In this document: positions 17,125-27,121 of the stretch, piece by piece
Layout of the letters: each line of letters opens with the position of its first letter
How positions within the stretch are numbered: position 1 is the stretch's first letter
From: CAVORD01 sp963698535
Lineage (GTDB): Bacteria > Bacteroidota > Bacteroidia > Bacteroidales > VadinHA17
Assembly (NCBI GenBank): GCA_963698535.1
Contig: CAVORD010000002.1
Location: forward strand, 62,001-126,000
Direction: 5' to 3'
DNA: 64,000 nucleotides
Notes under the pieces: generated by a model
The model's input: the letters and a program-made list of their open reading frames with translations, nothing else
Told to the model about the DNA's origin: nothing
The model's database searches: none
Position numbers and translations under genes: made by a program

Positions 17125-18597
17125 TTAATCTACATTATCATTAAGATAAGCATTATCATCCCTGATAACAGGCTGATTCTTCTCGTCGGTCGACAGAGTG
17201 AATTTTGACACTTTGTTTTCAGATGCACCGTTCTTATTGAGTGATATGTTTCTTCTTACATAAGCCGGGACATCCTCAAAAGTGTCAATATTCTCTTTCA
17301 TAGTAGCATTTGAGAGCCCCTCCTTCTGCAAAATATTCTGCATATGCTTCAATCGCCTAAGCTTAGATTCAGAGCGCTCATCTTCTTCATTCTCAGGATT
17401 GATTTGGCCTTTCTGTGCCGGAGGGCTTACGAAATCCAGTAATCCCTGCTCCTCATCATCAAGTGTTACGACAATTGATTTTTCGCTTTTATCCTTTACC
17501 GAGAACATCTCACGCGGGCTGGCCTCTTCTGTTGAAGGGGCTGAACCTGGTCCGAGTGCCGGAGGCTGGAGGGTAACCCTTTCCTTTGCCTGCCTGGGTG
17601 GGTGGGGATTGTAAACGTTTGCCGTTTTAAACCCTGTTGCGATAACAATTATCGACAGTTTTTCGCCCAGCGACTCATCTCTGGAGATACCTCTTATTAT
17701 TAAGGCATCTTCCGATGCGGCGTCGTATATATAATCTGTTATCTCTCCCAGTTCATCCATTGTGATCTCGTTATCTCCTGTTCCGGAGGAGATATTGATA
17801 AGGATACTTTTAGCCCCTGTAATATCAGAAGCGTTTAAAAGAGGTGAATTAAGAGCATCCTCTATTGCAGCAATGGCTCTGTTCTCGCCCGTTGCTGTTC
17901 CCATACCCATAACAGCCACTCCGGAGTCCTTCATCACGGTTTCAACATCGGCAAAATCGACATTAATATAACCGGTTACAGTTATAATTTCTGCTATCCC
18001 TTTAACTGCCCGGGCAAGTATATCATCGGCTTTTGAGAAGGCACAAGATACCGGCTGGTCGCCATATATCTCACGCAGTTTCTCATTATTTATGACCAGG
18101 AGGGAGTCAACAGAATCTTTGAGGGCGTTCACTCCTTCATAAGCCTGGTTAACCCTTATTTTTCCTTCTGAGCGGAAAGGTATTGTTACAACCCCAATGG
18201 TAAGGAAGCCGGCATCGCGGCATGCCTTGGCAATTATCGGAGTAGCTCCCGTACCTGTTCCGCCTCCCATTCCGGTAGTGATGAAGACCATCTTGGTATT
18301 GGCTCCAAGAGCAGTCATTACATCGTCGATGTTTTCAAGTGCAGACTGGCGTCCCACCTCCGGTCGGCTTCCTGCTCCCATTCCCTCGGTAAGATGCTCA
18401 CCAATAGGCACTTTGTTTGGAATCGGACTCTTCGACAGTGCCTGAAGGTCGGTATTACAGACGATAAAATTAACGTCTTTGATACCCCGTTCAAACATGT
18501 GGTTAACAGCGTTATTTCCGCCGCCGCCAATACCAAGGACCTTTATTATTGAATTCCTTTCAACAGGAAGGTCAAAACTCATTAATTCCTCAGCCAT
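17125..18597 (-). CDS. ftsZ: Cell division protein FtsZ
   Basis: 490 residues. The tubulin-like GTPase core (about 12-330) has IGGGGNNAVNHM, the GTP signature GGGTGTG at residues 111-117, and the T7 catalytic loop region NVDFADVETVM. The tail (about 330-490) is long and acidic, with a DVPAYVRRNI segment like the C-terminal peptide that binds FtsA. It ends in AYLNDNVD, a Bacteroidota-type extension. It polymerises into the division ring. It is the last gene of the dcw cluster, 57 bp after ftsA. Confidence 0.98.
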   Translation of the reverse strand: MAEELMSFDLPVERNSIIKVLGIGGGGNNAVNHMFERGIKDVNFIVCNTDLQALSKSPIPNKVPIGEHLTEGMGAGSRPEVGRQSALENIDDVMTALGANTKMVFITTGMGGGTGTGATPIIAKACRDAGFLTIGVVTIPFRSEGKIRVNQAYEGVNALKDSVDSLLVINNEKLREIYGDQPVSCAFSKADDILARAVKGIAEIITVTGYINVDFADVETVMKDSGVAVMGMGTATGENRAIAAIEDALNSPLLNASDITGAKSILINISSGTGDNEITMDELGEITDYIYDAASEDALIIRGISRDESLGEKLSIIVIATGFKTANVYNPHPPRQAKERVTLQPPALGPGSAPSTEEASPREMFSVKDKSEKSIVVTLDDEEQGLLDFVSPPAQKGQINPENEEDERSESKLRRLKHMQNILQKEGLSNATMKENIDTFEDVPAYVRRNISLNKNGASENKVSKFTLSTDEKNQPVIRDDNAYLNDNVD

Positions 18598-18654
18598 AAT
18601 GTATGGTTTTTGATAACAATCATTAATTCAGTTAACAGCAATAGTTCAGCAATG

Positions 18655-20013
18655 TCAGTCAATCTTTTTATCTTCCAGTTCAAATATCTCCATGAACTGT
18701 TGTTTCAGTTTGTCAACAAACGATACTCTTGGTTCCGGTTCACTTTCAATTATTTCGGGTTCCGGTTCAGGAGCTTTCTTCTCTTCCGTCTTAACGGTAA
18801 CACCCCCTGGTCCCAGATCGCTCAGTTGCCTTGCTGCAAACATCCTGTTGTAAGTTTCGAGGTAATCGAATCCTCTCATTATAAGCCCTACACTTGTCGC
18901 GAACATAGGTTGGTTGATCTCGTTCTTACTGGAGCCTGCAAGATGCTCGTTTGGAATTCCTATTCTCACATCCATAGCCGTTTTGAACTTAACAAGCTGA
19001 GGCAGGTGTTTCAACATCGCCCCACCACCTGTCAGCACCACTCCTGCCGCAAGTTTCTCAGCATAGCCGGAGTTCTGAACTTCGAAGTTGACCGCATCGA
19101 TTATCTCCTCCATCCTTGACTGTATAATGTATGCCAGGCTTTTGAAAGATATCTCCTTTGGTTCACGTCCGGCAATACCGGGTATTGAAACGACCTTATC
19201 CTCCGATGCTATGTCGCCCAGTGCTGAACCGTACTGTATCTTAAGCTGTTCGGCATAACGCTGCAATATGGCACAACCCTCCTTGATATCTTTGGTTACC
19301 ACATCACCACCGAAAGGTATAACTGCCGTATGTCTTATAATATTATCGTAGTATACTGCCACATCGGTTGTTCCTCCTCCTATATCAACCAGAACGACTC
19401 CAGCCTCCTTCTCATCTGCTGTCAGGACAGCATCGGATGAAGCCAGGGGTTCAAGGATAAGGTCCTTAACCGTTAGCGATGCTCTTTCGATGCATCGTTC
19501 TATATTCCTTGCCGAGGCAATTTGACCTATCACGATGTGGAAATTAGCCTCCAGGCGCCTGCCGCACATTCCTATAGGGTTTTTAACTCCGGCCTCGTTA
19601 TCGACAATGAAATTCTGAGGTATAACATGAATTATCTCCTCACCTATTTCGATATTGATCTTATGCATATCGTCAATAAGTTTGAATACATCGTCGCGAT
19701 TGATCTCCTTTTCAGGATTATCGCGATAGAAGTAACCGCGGTTACGGGTGCTTTTAATATGCTGCCCTGCAATACCCACGAATACTTCGGTGAAGGTAAT
19801 ACCGCTGCGGCGCTGAACATCTTCAACGGTACTCTTTATAGCATTTACCGTTTCGTCGATGTTAAGGACCACGCCTCTTTTCACTCCTAGTGAGGGAGCC
19901 TTACTAAGTCCCAGGATCTCTATCTTGCCTCCCGGACTTTTTTTGCCAACTATCGCAACAATCTTTGTTGTTCCGATGTCAACTGCTGCAATGTACTGTG
20001 TCTGGTTTTTCAT
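18655..20013 (-). CDS. ftsA: Cell division protein FtsA
   Basis: 452 residues, actin-like ATPase. Phosphate-1 motif VDIGTTKIVAIVG is at residues 11-23, VDIGGGTTDVAVY near 206 and the adenosine motif VVLTGGGAML near 330. After the actin core comes an acidic, Glu/Pro-rich linker (EKKAPEPEPEIIE). The tail FVDKLKQQFMEIFE is the likely amphipathic membrane-targeting helix. FtsA tethers FtsZ filaments to the inner membrane. It lies between ftsQ (24 bp) and ftsZ, as in most dcw clusters. Confidence 0.97.
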   Translation of the reverse strand: MKNQTQYIAAVDIGTTKIVAIVGKKSPGGKIEILGLSKAPSLGVKRGVVLNIDETVNAIKSTVEDVQRRSGITFTEVFVGIAGQHIKSTRNRGYFYRDNPEKEINRDDVFKLIDDMHKINIEIGEEIIHVIPQNFIVDNEAGVKNPIGMCGRRLEANFHIVIGQIASARNIERCIERASLTVKDLILEPLASSDAVLTADEKEAGVVLVDIGGGTTDVAVYYDNIIRHTAVIPFGGDVVTKDIKEGCAILQRYAEQLKIQYGSALGDIASEDKVVSIPGIAGREPKEISFKSLAYIIQSRMEEIIDAVNFEVQNSGYAEKLAAGVVLTGGGAMLKHLPQLVKFKTAMDVRIGIPNEHLAGSSKNEINQPMFATSVGLIMRGFDYLETYNRMFAARQLSDLGPGGVTVKTEEKKAPEPEPEIIESEPEPRVSFVDKLKQQFMEIFELEDKKID

Positions 20014-20037
20014 AAATCTGAACTATTGCTGTTGTAA

Positions 20038-20808
20038 CTATTTTCTGCAAACTATTTGTCCCTTGAACTCAAGGTCAATTTCTCTGTATTTATTCCATCC
20101 CACCCTGGGGAGAGCCTCCTTATAAAAGGCTTCCAGGTATTTGAATTTTTCTTCGTATCCACCAGCCGGACCAAGATGAATAATATGGCTCCCGACGCGT
20201 GGCACAAGATCAATATCTCCGTCACCCCTAAAATAGATCTGGTCAATTTGTGCACTCCAGAATCTGTCGCTCCTTATAAATTTTACAAGGTCGAGCGCCT
20301 CCTCCATTCTTGTTCTTTTTCCTCTGCCAAGAATAGTCTCTCCGTTCTTCACACCTTCCGGCAGGGAGAGTGAGCCTGCAACAATGTGAAGACGAGGGGT
20401 ATACCCGCCACGTCTGAAGAACATATAACCTTTATCATCTACAAACAGGTCGCGATTATCGGCTGTGACAACTCTCATTATTGGTTCTCTCTGGTCCACC
20501 TCTACCACCAGGTCACCGGTGACAGTAACATAAGCTTCAACTACTCCCAGCTCCGACAGTTTTCGCACATTCTCCTCTATCTGAGAAAGAGGAAGCTCTT
20601 TGCATTTCATATCGGGGGTATTACCCGTTGTTCTCTTGACAATTCCGGTAATTTCACCCCTTGTAACAAATTTTGCTTTTGATGAATCGGCAATAACAAC
20701 CTTAATTGCCCTGTAGGGCTGATTCCCTCCCGACACCTCAAAGTATGCCGGCAGAGCCATCAGATACATGACAGGAATGAGATATAATATGTAGAGTAGT
20801 TTCCTCAT
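20038..20808 (-). CDS. ftsQ: Cell division protein FtsQ/DivIB-like
   Basis: 256 residues. One N-terminal membrane helix (about 5-23, LYILYLIPVMYLMALPAYF) is followed by a POTRA-like domain (KAKFVTRGEITGIVKRTTG) and a beta domain with VDQREPIMRVV, a conserved FtsQ motif. It acts in the periplasm, linking FtsB/FtsL to the divisome. Sequence conservation of FtsQ is weak in this phylum, so position between murC and ftsA is part of the evidence. Its start overlaps the murC stop by 4 bp, indicating translational coupling. Confidence 0.9.
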   Translation of the reverse strand: MRKLLYILYLIPVMYLMALPAYFEVSGGNQPYRAIKVVIADSSKAKFVTRGEITGIVKRTTGNTPDMKCKELPLSQIEENVRKLSELGVVEAYVTVTGDLVVEVDQREPIMRVVTADNRDLFVDDKGYMFFRRGGYTPRLHIVAGSLSLPEGVKNGETILGRGKRTRMEEALDLVKFIRSDRFWSAQIDQIYFRGDGDIDLVPRVGSHIIHLGPAGGYEEKFKYLEAFYKEALPRVGWNKYREIDLEFKGQIVCRK

Positions 20809-22193
20809 CTCCTCTTAAGCTTTTCTTCGATCATGCCGGCAAGTCTGTCTATATCGCCTGCGCCTATTGTTACAATTATCTCTATTCGTTCCCAATCAAT
20901 GGTCTTCAGGACCCGTTCCTTCTCCACAACCTGTACATCACTTTTCTTCATCAACCGCGCGATCATTTCTGAAGTTACTCCCTCAATTGGCTCTTCCCGT
21001 GCAGGGTAAAGGGGAAGTAATATTGTTTCATCGAGCTTGTCCAGTGACTCAGCAAACCCTGCTGCATGATCCCTGGTGCGGGAGTAGAGGTGTGGCTGAA
21101 AAATACCGGTTATCCGTCTGCCCGGGAAGAAATCTCTTATAGAATCGATGAATGCCCTTATCTCCTCAGGATGATGCGCGTAGTCATCTACATAGATCCT
21201 TTTCCCGTCATTATACCTTATATCAAACCTTCTTACCACTCCTTTAAAATAGACGAGAGCTTTGCGGATCTCATCGGGGTGCACTCCTGAATGCAATGCA
21301 ACTGCAGTGGCAGCCGTTGTGTTCTCTATATTCACTATTCCTGGTAACGGCAATCTAAGTCCCTCGATCTTACCCTCAGGGTAGGTTATGTCGAACAGAT
21401 AATAACCCTCTTCCAGTTTAATATTTATTGCTCTGAAATCGCATTTCTCATCCGTTCCATAACTAAATATCTCTACTCCTTCCAGTCTGCTAATTTTACT
21501 CCGGACACGAGAGTTTACGAATAGTACACCCCCTTTTTTAATCCTTCCGGCAAACTGCATAAAAGCATCGATCATGGAATCGTGAGTTCCGTATATATCG
21601 AGATGATCGGCATCCATGGAAGATATTACAGCCACAGAAGGGTGTAACTGAAGAAACGAGCGATCATACTCATCGGCTTCGATAATGGCAACCTTGCCCT
21701 CCCCGAGCAGGAGATTGGTATTATAGTTTTTGGCTATTCCTCCCAGAAAAGCAGAACAATCAACTTTCGATTGCTTCAGGAGATGAGCCGTAATTGTAGA
21801 TATGGTTGTCTTTCCATGTGTACCCGCGATGGCAATTGTTTCATATCCGGCAGAGATAATGCCCAGTATTGCCGACCTCTTTTCAACCCTGTAATTACAG
21901 TTACGGAAAAATGAGAGCATCCTGTTTGCTGCAGGTATTGCCGGTGTATAAACCACAATTACCCTTCCTCTGCTCTCAGGAGAACTGAAAAGAGGGGAGA
22001 TAAGGCTTGTATCATCCTCATATACAACACTAAAACCCTCGTTTTCCAGCGCCATGGTAATAGGGCTTTCTGTTTTATCATAGCCGGCTACAGTATATCC
22101 GCCTGCCTTGAAATAGCGGGCCAGATTACTCATCCCGATACCTCCGATACCGACAAAAAAGAATCCTTCAATATTTGAAAATTCGTTCTTCAT
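20805..22193 (-). CDS. murC: UDP-N-acetylmuramate--L-alanine ligase
   Basis: 462 residues with the Mur ligase order. An N-terminal UDP-binding Rossmann fold (FFVGIGGIGMSNLARYFKAGG) comes first, then the ATP loop AIAGTHGKTTISTI near residue 114, EADEYDRSF, DADHLDIYGT and YVDDYAHHPEEIRA, the last two typical of MurC. It adds L-Ala to UDP-MurNAc in the cytoplasm. It overlaps murG and ftsQ by 4 bp each. Confidence 0.97.
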   Translation of the reverse strand: MKNEFSNIEGFFFVGIGGIGMSNLARYFKAGGYTVAGYDKTESPITMALENEGFSVVYEDDTSLISPLFSSPESRGRVIVVYTPAIPAANRMLSFFRNCNYRVEKRSAILGIISAGYETIAIAGTHGKTTISTITAHLLKQSKVDCSAFLGGIAKNYNTNLLLGEGKVAIIEADEYDRSFLQLHPSVAVISSMDADHLDIYGTHDSMIDAFMQFAGRIKKGGVLFVNSRVRSKISRLEGVEIFSYGTDEKCDFRAINIKLEEGYYLFDITYPEGKIEGLRLPLPGIVNIENTTAATAVALHSGVHPDEIRKALVYFKGVVRRFDIRYNDGKRIYVDDYAHHPEEIRAFIDSIRDFFPGRRITGIFQPHLYSRTRDHAAGFAESLDKLDETILLPLYPAREEPIEGVTSEMIARLMKKSDVQVVEKERVLKTIDWERIEIIVTIGAGDIDRLAGMIEEKLKRR

Positions 22194-23287
22194 CGGATCA
22201 TATCTATTATTAGTTGGGCTATTCTTTCGTCGGCGTCGGTGATCGACAACACGGAAATATTATTTGACAGTTCGGCCATCTGCTCCTTATCTGACGACAA
22301 TGCGATCAGTGATGTCACCAGAGTGTCTGCAGCTTCATTGTCCCTGATCATTATTGCTGCACTACTTTTTACGAGTGCCATGGCATTTCTTGTCTGGTGG
22401 TCCTCTGCCACATTAGGTGAGGGTATAAGTATAACGGGCTTTCCTACGCTACACAGTTCTGATATTGTAATCGCACCGGCACGGGCTACAATTATATCGG
22501 CAAGAGAGTAGGCATAATCCATTCTGTCGATAAAGCGGTGTATCTTAACCCCCGGGTAATTCTCCGGCTTAAACTGATTAAAATAGTGATCAACATTTGA
22601 TTTACCTGTCTGCCATAACAATTGGATCCCTGCCTCAGCCAGCTTATTTATTCCATTGGCAACTGAAGCGTTAATTGTTGCGGCGCCCAATGATCCTCCC
22701 GTAACAAAAACCACTGGCTTTTCCGGATGTAAACCAAAAAAGGATGCAGCTTCCTGCCTCTTGCCCTTCAGGTTACTGTAATTCATGCGAAGAGGATTGC
22801 CGGTAAGGACAATCTTGTGTGCCGGGAACCATTTGTCCATCCCGTCGTATGCTACACATATCCACTTTGCTTTTGCCGCCAGAAGACGGTTCGTTACTCC
22901 CGGGAAGCTGTTCTGTTCCTGCAGGAGTGCCGGTATTCCATTTCTTGCTGCCTGTCGTACCACCGGACCGCTTGCATAACCTCCTACTCCTACAACAGCA
23001 TCGGGTTTGAATCTCCTTATTATTGCTGAGGCACGTCTCAGACTTCTTACCAGATTAAACAGGACTTTGAAATTATGTAAAGTAAGTTTTCTGCGGAAGC
23101 CCTCAACAGGGAGTCCTTCAATATTATAGCCGGCAAGCGGAACCTTTTCCATCTCCATCCTTCCCTCAGCGCCTACGAATAATATCTCTGCATCCGGTAG
23201 TTTTCTCCTAACGGCATCAGCAATGGCAATGGCGGGAAAGATATGTCCTCCCGTTCCTCCGCCACTTATGATAATTCTCTTATTCAT
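22190..23287 (-). CDS. murG: UDP-GlcNAc--undecaprenyl-pyrophosphoryl-MurNAc-pentapeptide transferase
   Basis: 365 residues, GT-B fold. The N-terminal glycine-rich loop ISGGGTGGHIFPAIAIADA and GVGGYASGPVVRQA bind lipid I. The second domain has VTGGSLGAATIN, RAGAITISELCSVGKPVILIPSP (UDP-GlcNAc site) and AEDHQTRNA. MurG converts lipid I to lipid II at the inner face of the membrane. Its start overlaps ftsW by 8 bp and its end overlaps murC by 4 bp. Confidence 0.98.
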   Translation of the reverse strand: MNKRIIISGGGTGGHIFPAIAIADAVRRKLPDAEILFVGAEGRMEMEKVPLAGYNIEGLPVEGFRRKLTLHNFKVLFNLVRSLRRASAIIRRFKPDAVVGVGGYASGPVVRQAARNGIPALLQEQNSFPGVTNRLLAAKAKWICVAYDGMDKWFPAHKIVLTGNPLRMNYSNLKGKRQEAASFFGLHPEKPVVFVTGGSLGAATINASVANGINKLAEAGIQLLWQTGKSNVDHYFNQFKPENYPGVKIHRFIDRMDYAYSLADIIVARAGAITISELCSVGKPVILIPSPNVAEDHQTRNAMALVKSSAAIMIRDNEAADTLVTSLIALSSDKEQMAELSNNISVLSITDADERIAQLIIDMIR

Positions 23288-24491
23288 TTACCGGTTCAAA
23301 TATTTTTTCTCCAGCCTCAACGAGTTCACCTTCATCGAGAACTTCGCTATTGGCTTTTGCCTGAACTACTCTGCTAACACTCAGTATTATACCTATTGAC
23401 GCACTCATAACCATAACTGAACTTCTTCCCCAGCTTATCATCGGCAGTGTTTGTCCGGTTACAGGGAATAGTCCAACTGCAACCATCATATTAAGAAATG
23501 CCTGCGACACTATCATTATTACCAGTCCCAGGACAAGGAATGCCGGAAACGCTGTTTCACATCTTTTCGCCACTGCGATACCCCGATAAAAGAGTCCAAC
23601 ATATGCCAGGATTAGCGGCAGCGCTCCGAATAATAACCCATACTCCTCAATTATGATTGCAAAGATGAAGTCAGAGTTGGACTGCGGAAGTATATTTCTT
23701 TGTGTACTCTTACCCGGTGCCTTACCAACAATTCCTCCGGTGGATATTGCTATTTTAGCCTGATTTGCCTGATAGTTTCCTGCATCATCATCTTTGCCGG
23801 ATACAAAATTCTCTATTCTGTTTTTCCATACGGAGACCCTGTTATCGGGCATCACAAAGGATAATACCACTGCCGCCAGAACCAGTGCTGCAATTGCCAT
23901 TCCACCGTAAGCCAGGAGGAACCGGAATGGTACCCGCCCGACAAACAGAAAAAGAAGGCCTATACCAAAAACCATGGCTCCTGTCGACATATTCTCCGGC
24001 ACGATGAGCAGAACAACTATACCTATTGGAATAATAAATACCTTAAATACCAGAAGGAAGTTATCGAGCTTGTCCTGGAACTGCGATAACATTCTTGCGA
24101 TGTATATCATGAGGGCTACCTTCGCAAAGTCGGATGTTTGTATCCTGAAGCCGGTCCCCGGGATTTCCAGCCACCGTGTAGCTTCATTAATTCTTACTCC
24201 CACAAAGAGGGTAAGCACCAGGAGTATTATTGAGCCAACCAGGAAAAGTGTTGCCAGGCTGCTGTATACCCGGTAGGGCAGATATGAGGTGATAATAATA
24301 ATGATAAGTCCGAAGAATAGTCCTCCAATCTGCGACCTGAGGAAATAACCGGTATCGCCCCCATACTTCACATAAGCGATACTTACTGATGAGCTATAGA
24401 CAGCAAGAAGGGAATAGAGCATAAACAGGACAACTATTGCCCAGATCCCTCTATCGCCTTTAAAGATGTTATTTAGCTTCACTGCTGTCAT
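23280..24491 (-). CDS. ftsW: SEDS-family peptidoglycan glycosyltransferase FtsW
   Basis: 403 residues with about ten membrane helices. SEDS features include GGDTGYFLRSQIGGLFFG at the start, TRWLEIPGTGFRIQTSDFAKVALM, and QSNSDFIFAIIIEEYGLLF and GQTLPMISWGRSS near the C-terminal third. FtsW polymerises lipid II for septal wall synthesis with its partner FtsI, which is in the same cluster. It lies between murD and murG. RodA is the alternative SEDS protein, but the context favours FtsW. Confidence 0.96.
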   Translation of the reverse strand: MTAVKLNNIFKGDRGIWAIVVLFMLYSLLAVYSSSVSIAYVKYGGDTGYFLRSQIGGLFFGLIIIIITSYLPYRVYSSLATLFLVGSIILLVLTLFVGVRINEATRWLEIPGTGFRIQTSDFAKVALMIYIARMLSQFQDKLDNFLLVFKVFIIPIGIVVLLIVPENMSTGAMVFGIGLLFLFVGRVPFRFLLAYGGMAIAALVLAAVVLSFVMPDNRVSVWKNRIENFVSGKDDDAGNYQANQAKIAISTGGIVGKAPGKSTQRNILPQSNSDFIFAIIIEEYGLLFGALPLILAYVGLFYRGIAVAKRCETAFPAFLVLGLVIMIVSQAFLNMMVAVGLFPVTGQTLPMISWGRSSVMVMSASIGIILSVSRVVQAKANSEVLDEGELVEAGEKIFEPVNE

Positions 24492-24499
24492 TTAATGAT

Positions 24500-25837
24500 C
24501 TATAAATTTCTTACTGCATCCTTAAATTGCCGTCCCCTGTCCTCGTAATTTTTGAAAAGGTCGAAGCTGGCGCAGGCAGGTGATAATAGTACGGAGTCGC
24601 CTTTTTTGGAGAGATAATATGCTGACCGTACTGCCTCTTCCATCGAATATGCCTCTACTATTGTAGGTACCTTACCGCCAAAAGCCTCAAGAAGCTTTGA
24701 GTTGTCCTTCCCAAGGCACACCAGTGCCCTTACTTTTTGCCTCACTACCTGAAAAAGTTCTGAATAATCGTTACCCTTATCGATACCCCCTGCGATCCAT
24801 ACAACATCACCCTTCATGCATTCGAGAGCATACCAGGCTGAATTTACATTGGTAGCCTTGGAGTCGTTTATAAAGTTTATACCATGCACAGAAAGAACAT
24901 TCTCCAGTCTGTGCTCTACTCCCTGAAACTCCGACAGACTTTCTCTTATCACCTCTTTTCTTATATTAAGAACCTTGGCTGCTATTGCTGCGGCCATTGA
25001 ATTGTAAGCATTATGCTTACCCTTTAATGCAAGATCATGAATGGTCATAAGGTTTGTTTTATTAGGGTATTTTATAAATAGGGTTTCATCTTCGGTCCAG
25101 GCATGAGATGCTTCATTTGGCTCCCATGAGAATGGCATTTTTTGTACTGGTGTCTCCGTTGTCCTCAGGAACTCTTCAATTACAGGATCCTCTGACCAAT
25201 AAATAAAGGTGTCCTCTGCTCTCTGGTTTCGTATTATTCTGAATTTTGATCTGATATAGTTGTCCATTTTATAGTCGTACCTGTCCAGATGGTCAGGGGT
25301 AATGTTCATCAGGACTGAGATATCAGAGCGGAATTTGAAGACGCCGTCAAGCTGGAAGCTGCTTAATTCAAGCACATAATAATCGGGTGATTCAGTTGCC
25401 ACCGACATTGCGAAGCTCGATCCTACATTGCCGGCCATTACTACATTAAGGCCTGCCTTACTCAGGATATGATAAATAAGATTTGTTGTTGTTGTTTTTC
25501 CGTTACTACCGGTAATGGAGATTATTTTTGCAGAAGTATATCGAGAAGCAAACTCTATCTCCGAGATAACAGGAATTTTACTGGCAATAAGTTTTGCAAC
25601 AATCGGAGCCTTATCTGGTATGCCAGGGCTTTTGATAACCTCATCAGCTTTAAGGATGAGGTCATGGTTATGTGAACCTTCTTCAAACTTCACAGAGTAT
25701 TCATTGAGGATCTTACGGTATTCATCCTTTATCACCCCCGAATCAGAGACAAATACATCATGACCTTTCTTCAAAGCAAGCACCGCAGAACCAACTCCGC
25801 TCTCTCCGGCACCCAATATCACTATAAAGCTCTTCAT
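24500..25837 (-). CDS. murD: UDP-N-acetylmuramoylalanine--D-glutamate ligase
   Basis: 445 residues. N-terminal Rossmann motif ILGAGESGVGSAVLALKKG, then the ATP loop SITGSNGKTTTTNLIYHIL near residue 112, MAGNVGSSF, the ELSSFQLD motif typical of MurD, NITPDHLDRYD, and NDSKATNVNSAWYAL in the C-terminal domain. It adds D-Glu to UDP-MurNAc-L-Ala. It is spaced 18 bp after mraY and 8 bp before ftsW. Confidence 0.97.
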   Translation of the reverse strand: MKSFIVILGAGESGVGSAVLALKKGHDVFVSDSGVIKDEYRKILNEYSVKFEEGSHNHDLILKADEVIKSPGIPDKAPIVAKLIASKIPVISEIEFASRYTSAKIISITGSNGKTTTTNLIYHILSKAGLNVVMAGNVGSSFAMSVATESPDYYVLELSSFQLDGVFKFRSDISVLMNITPDHLDRYDYKMDNYIRSKFRIIRNQRAEDTFIYWSEDPVIEEFLRTTETPVQKMPFSWEPNEASHAWTEDETLFIKYPNKTNLMTIHDLALKGKHNAYNSMAAAIAAKVLNIRKEVIRESLSEFQGVEHRLENVLSVHGINFINDSKATNVNSAWYALECMKGDVVWIAGGIDKGNDYSELFQVVRQKVRALVCLGKDNSKLLEAFGGKVPTIVEAYSMEEAVRSAYYLSKKGDSVLLSPACASFDLFKNYEDRGRQFKDAVRNL

Positions 25838-25855
25838 ATACTCTTTTCTCTTTTC

Positions 25856-27118
25856 CTATCTTATTTTAAGTGTTACAATTGTCAGGACCGCCAGAATGAT
25901 CCCTACTATCCAGAACCTTGTAACTATCTTTGCTTCCGGGTATCCTTTTTTCTGAAAATGGTGGTGCAGCGGGGCCATCAGGAACAAGCGCCTGCCCTCG
26001 CCATATTTGCGCCGTGTTCTCTTGAACCATATTACCTGTATCATTACAGAGAGGCTCTCTGCCAGGAAAATACCACACAGAACAGGTATAAGAAGTTCCT
26101 TCCGGATTATTATTGCAAAAACAGCTATTACGCCTCCCAGAGCGAGGCTGCCGGTATCGCCCATAAACACCTGTGCAGGGTATGAATTATACCATAGGAA
26201 TCCTATTGTTGCCCCGATAAGGGCACTCGCGAAGATCACCAGTTCCCCTGTATGAGGGATATACATAATGTTCAGATAATCAGAGTATATAACGTTACCG
26301 GAAACATATGCAAGTATCCCGAGGGTTGATCCAATTATGGCCGAAGTACCGGTTGTAAGGCCATCCAACCCGTCAGTAAGATTGGCACCGTTGGAAACGG
26401 CGGTAACAATAAAAATTACTATAAGAATAAATACAACCCATGACGCCTGCTCCTTCCATCCCTCAGGCAGAAAGCCCACGAGCCATGAATAATTGAACTC
26501 ATTGTTCTTGACGAACGGGATAGTGGTCTTGGTTGATTTCACCGTCTGCGTAAGGCCTCTGATCGGTTCGTTAACAATTGAGGCAGAATCGGCATTGATA
26601 GCAAGTTCTGTCCTGGTAATTGGCAATGACCCCGGAAGCTTCTCCCTGATCACCACATCATCGTTAACATACAGTGTAACGCCTACTATTATTCCAAGTG
26701 TAATTTGCCCTGCAATCTTAAATCGTCCTGCCAGACCTGCCTTGTTCTTTCTGAATATTTTAATATAATCGTCAATGAAGCCAATTAATCCCAGCCATAT
26801 AGTAGTAACCAGCATGAGAATGACATAAATATTGTCCAGTTTGGCGAACAGAAGGGTTGGGATCACAATAGAAGCAATTATAATGAGCCCACCCATCGAA
26901 GGAGTGCCTTTTTTCACTGACTCGCCTTCTAATCCCAGTTCTCTGACAACCTCACCGATCTGTTTTCTCTTAAGGTAGTTGATCACCCTCTTACCAATAA
27001 GGAGTGATATCAGGAGCGATGCGATAACAGCCATTGCAGCCCTGAATGAAATAAAGGCAAACATTCCCGCGCCGGGGAAATCTAGTTTATCGAGATATTT
27101 AAAAAGGTAGTAGAGCAT
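25856..27118 (-). CDS. mraY: Phospho-N-acetylmuramoyl-pentapeptide-transferase
   Basis: 420 residues, about 60 longer than E. coli MraY. The extra length is a polar insertion near residues 150-220, as commonly seen in Bacteroidota. Catalytic signatures are present: KKGTPSMGGLIII, FIDDYIKI, the NLTDGLDGLTTG aspartate motif, MGDTGSLALGG and APLHHHFQKKG. Around ten membrane helices. It forms lipid I from UDP-MurNAc-pentapeptide and undecaprenyl phosphate. It lies 3 bp after murE. Confidence 0.98.
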   Translation of the reverse strand: MLYYLFKYLDKLDFPGAGMFAFISFRAAMAVIASLLISLLIGKRVINYLKRKQIGEVVRELGLEGESVKKGTPSMGGLIIIASIVIPTLLFAKLDNIYVILMLVTTIWLGLIGFIDDYIKIFRKNKAGLAGRFKIAGQITLGIIVGVTLYVNDDVVIREKLPGSLPITRTELAINADSASIVNEPIRGLTQTVKSTKTTIPFVKNNEFNYSWLVGFLPEGWKEQASWVVFILIVIFIVTAVSNGANLTDGLDGLTTGTSAIIGSTLGILAYVSGNVIYSDYLNIMYIPHTGELVIFASALIGATIGFLWYNSYPAQVFMGDTGSLALGGVIAVFAIIIRKELLIPVLCGIFLAESLSVMIQVIWFKRTRRKYGEGRRLFLMAPLHHHFQKKGYPEAKIVTRFWIVGIILAVLTIVTLKIR

Positions 27119-27121
27119 TTT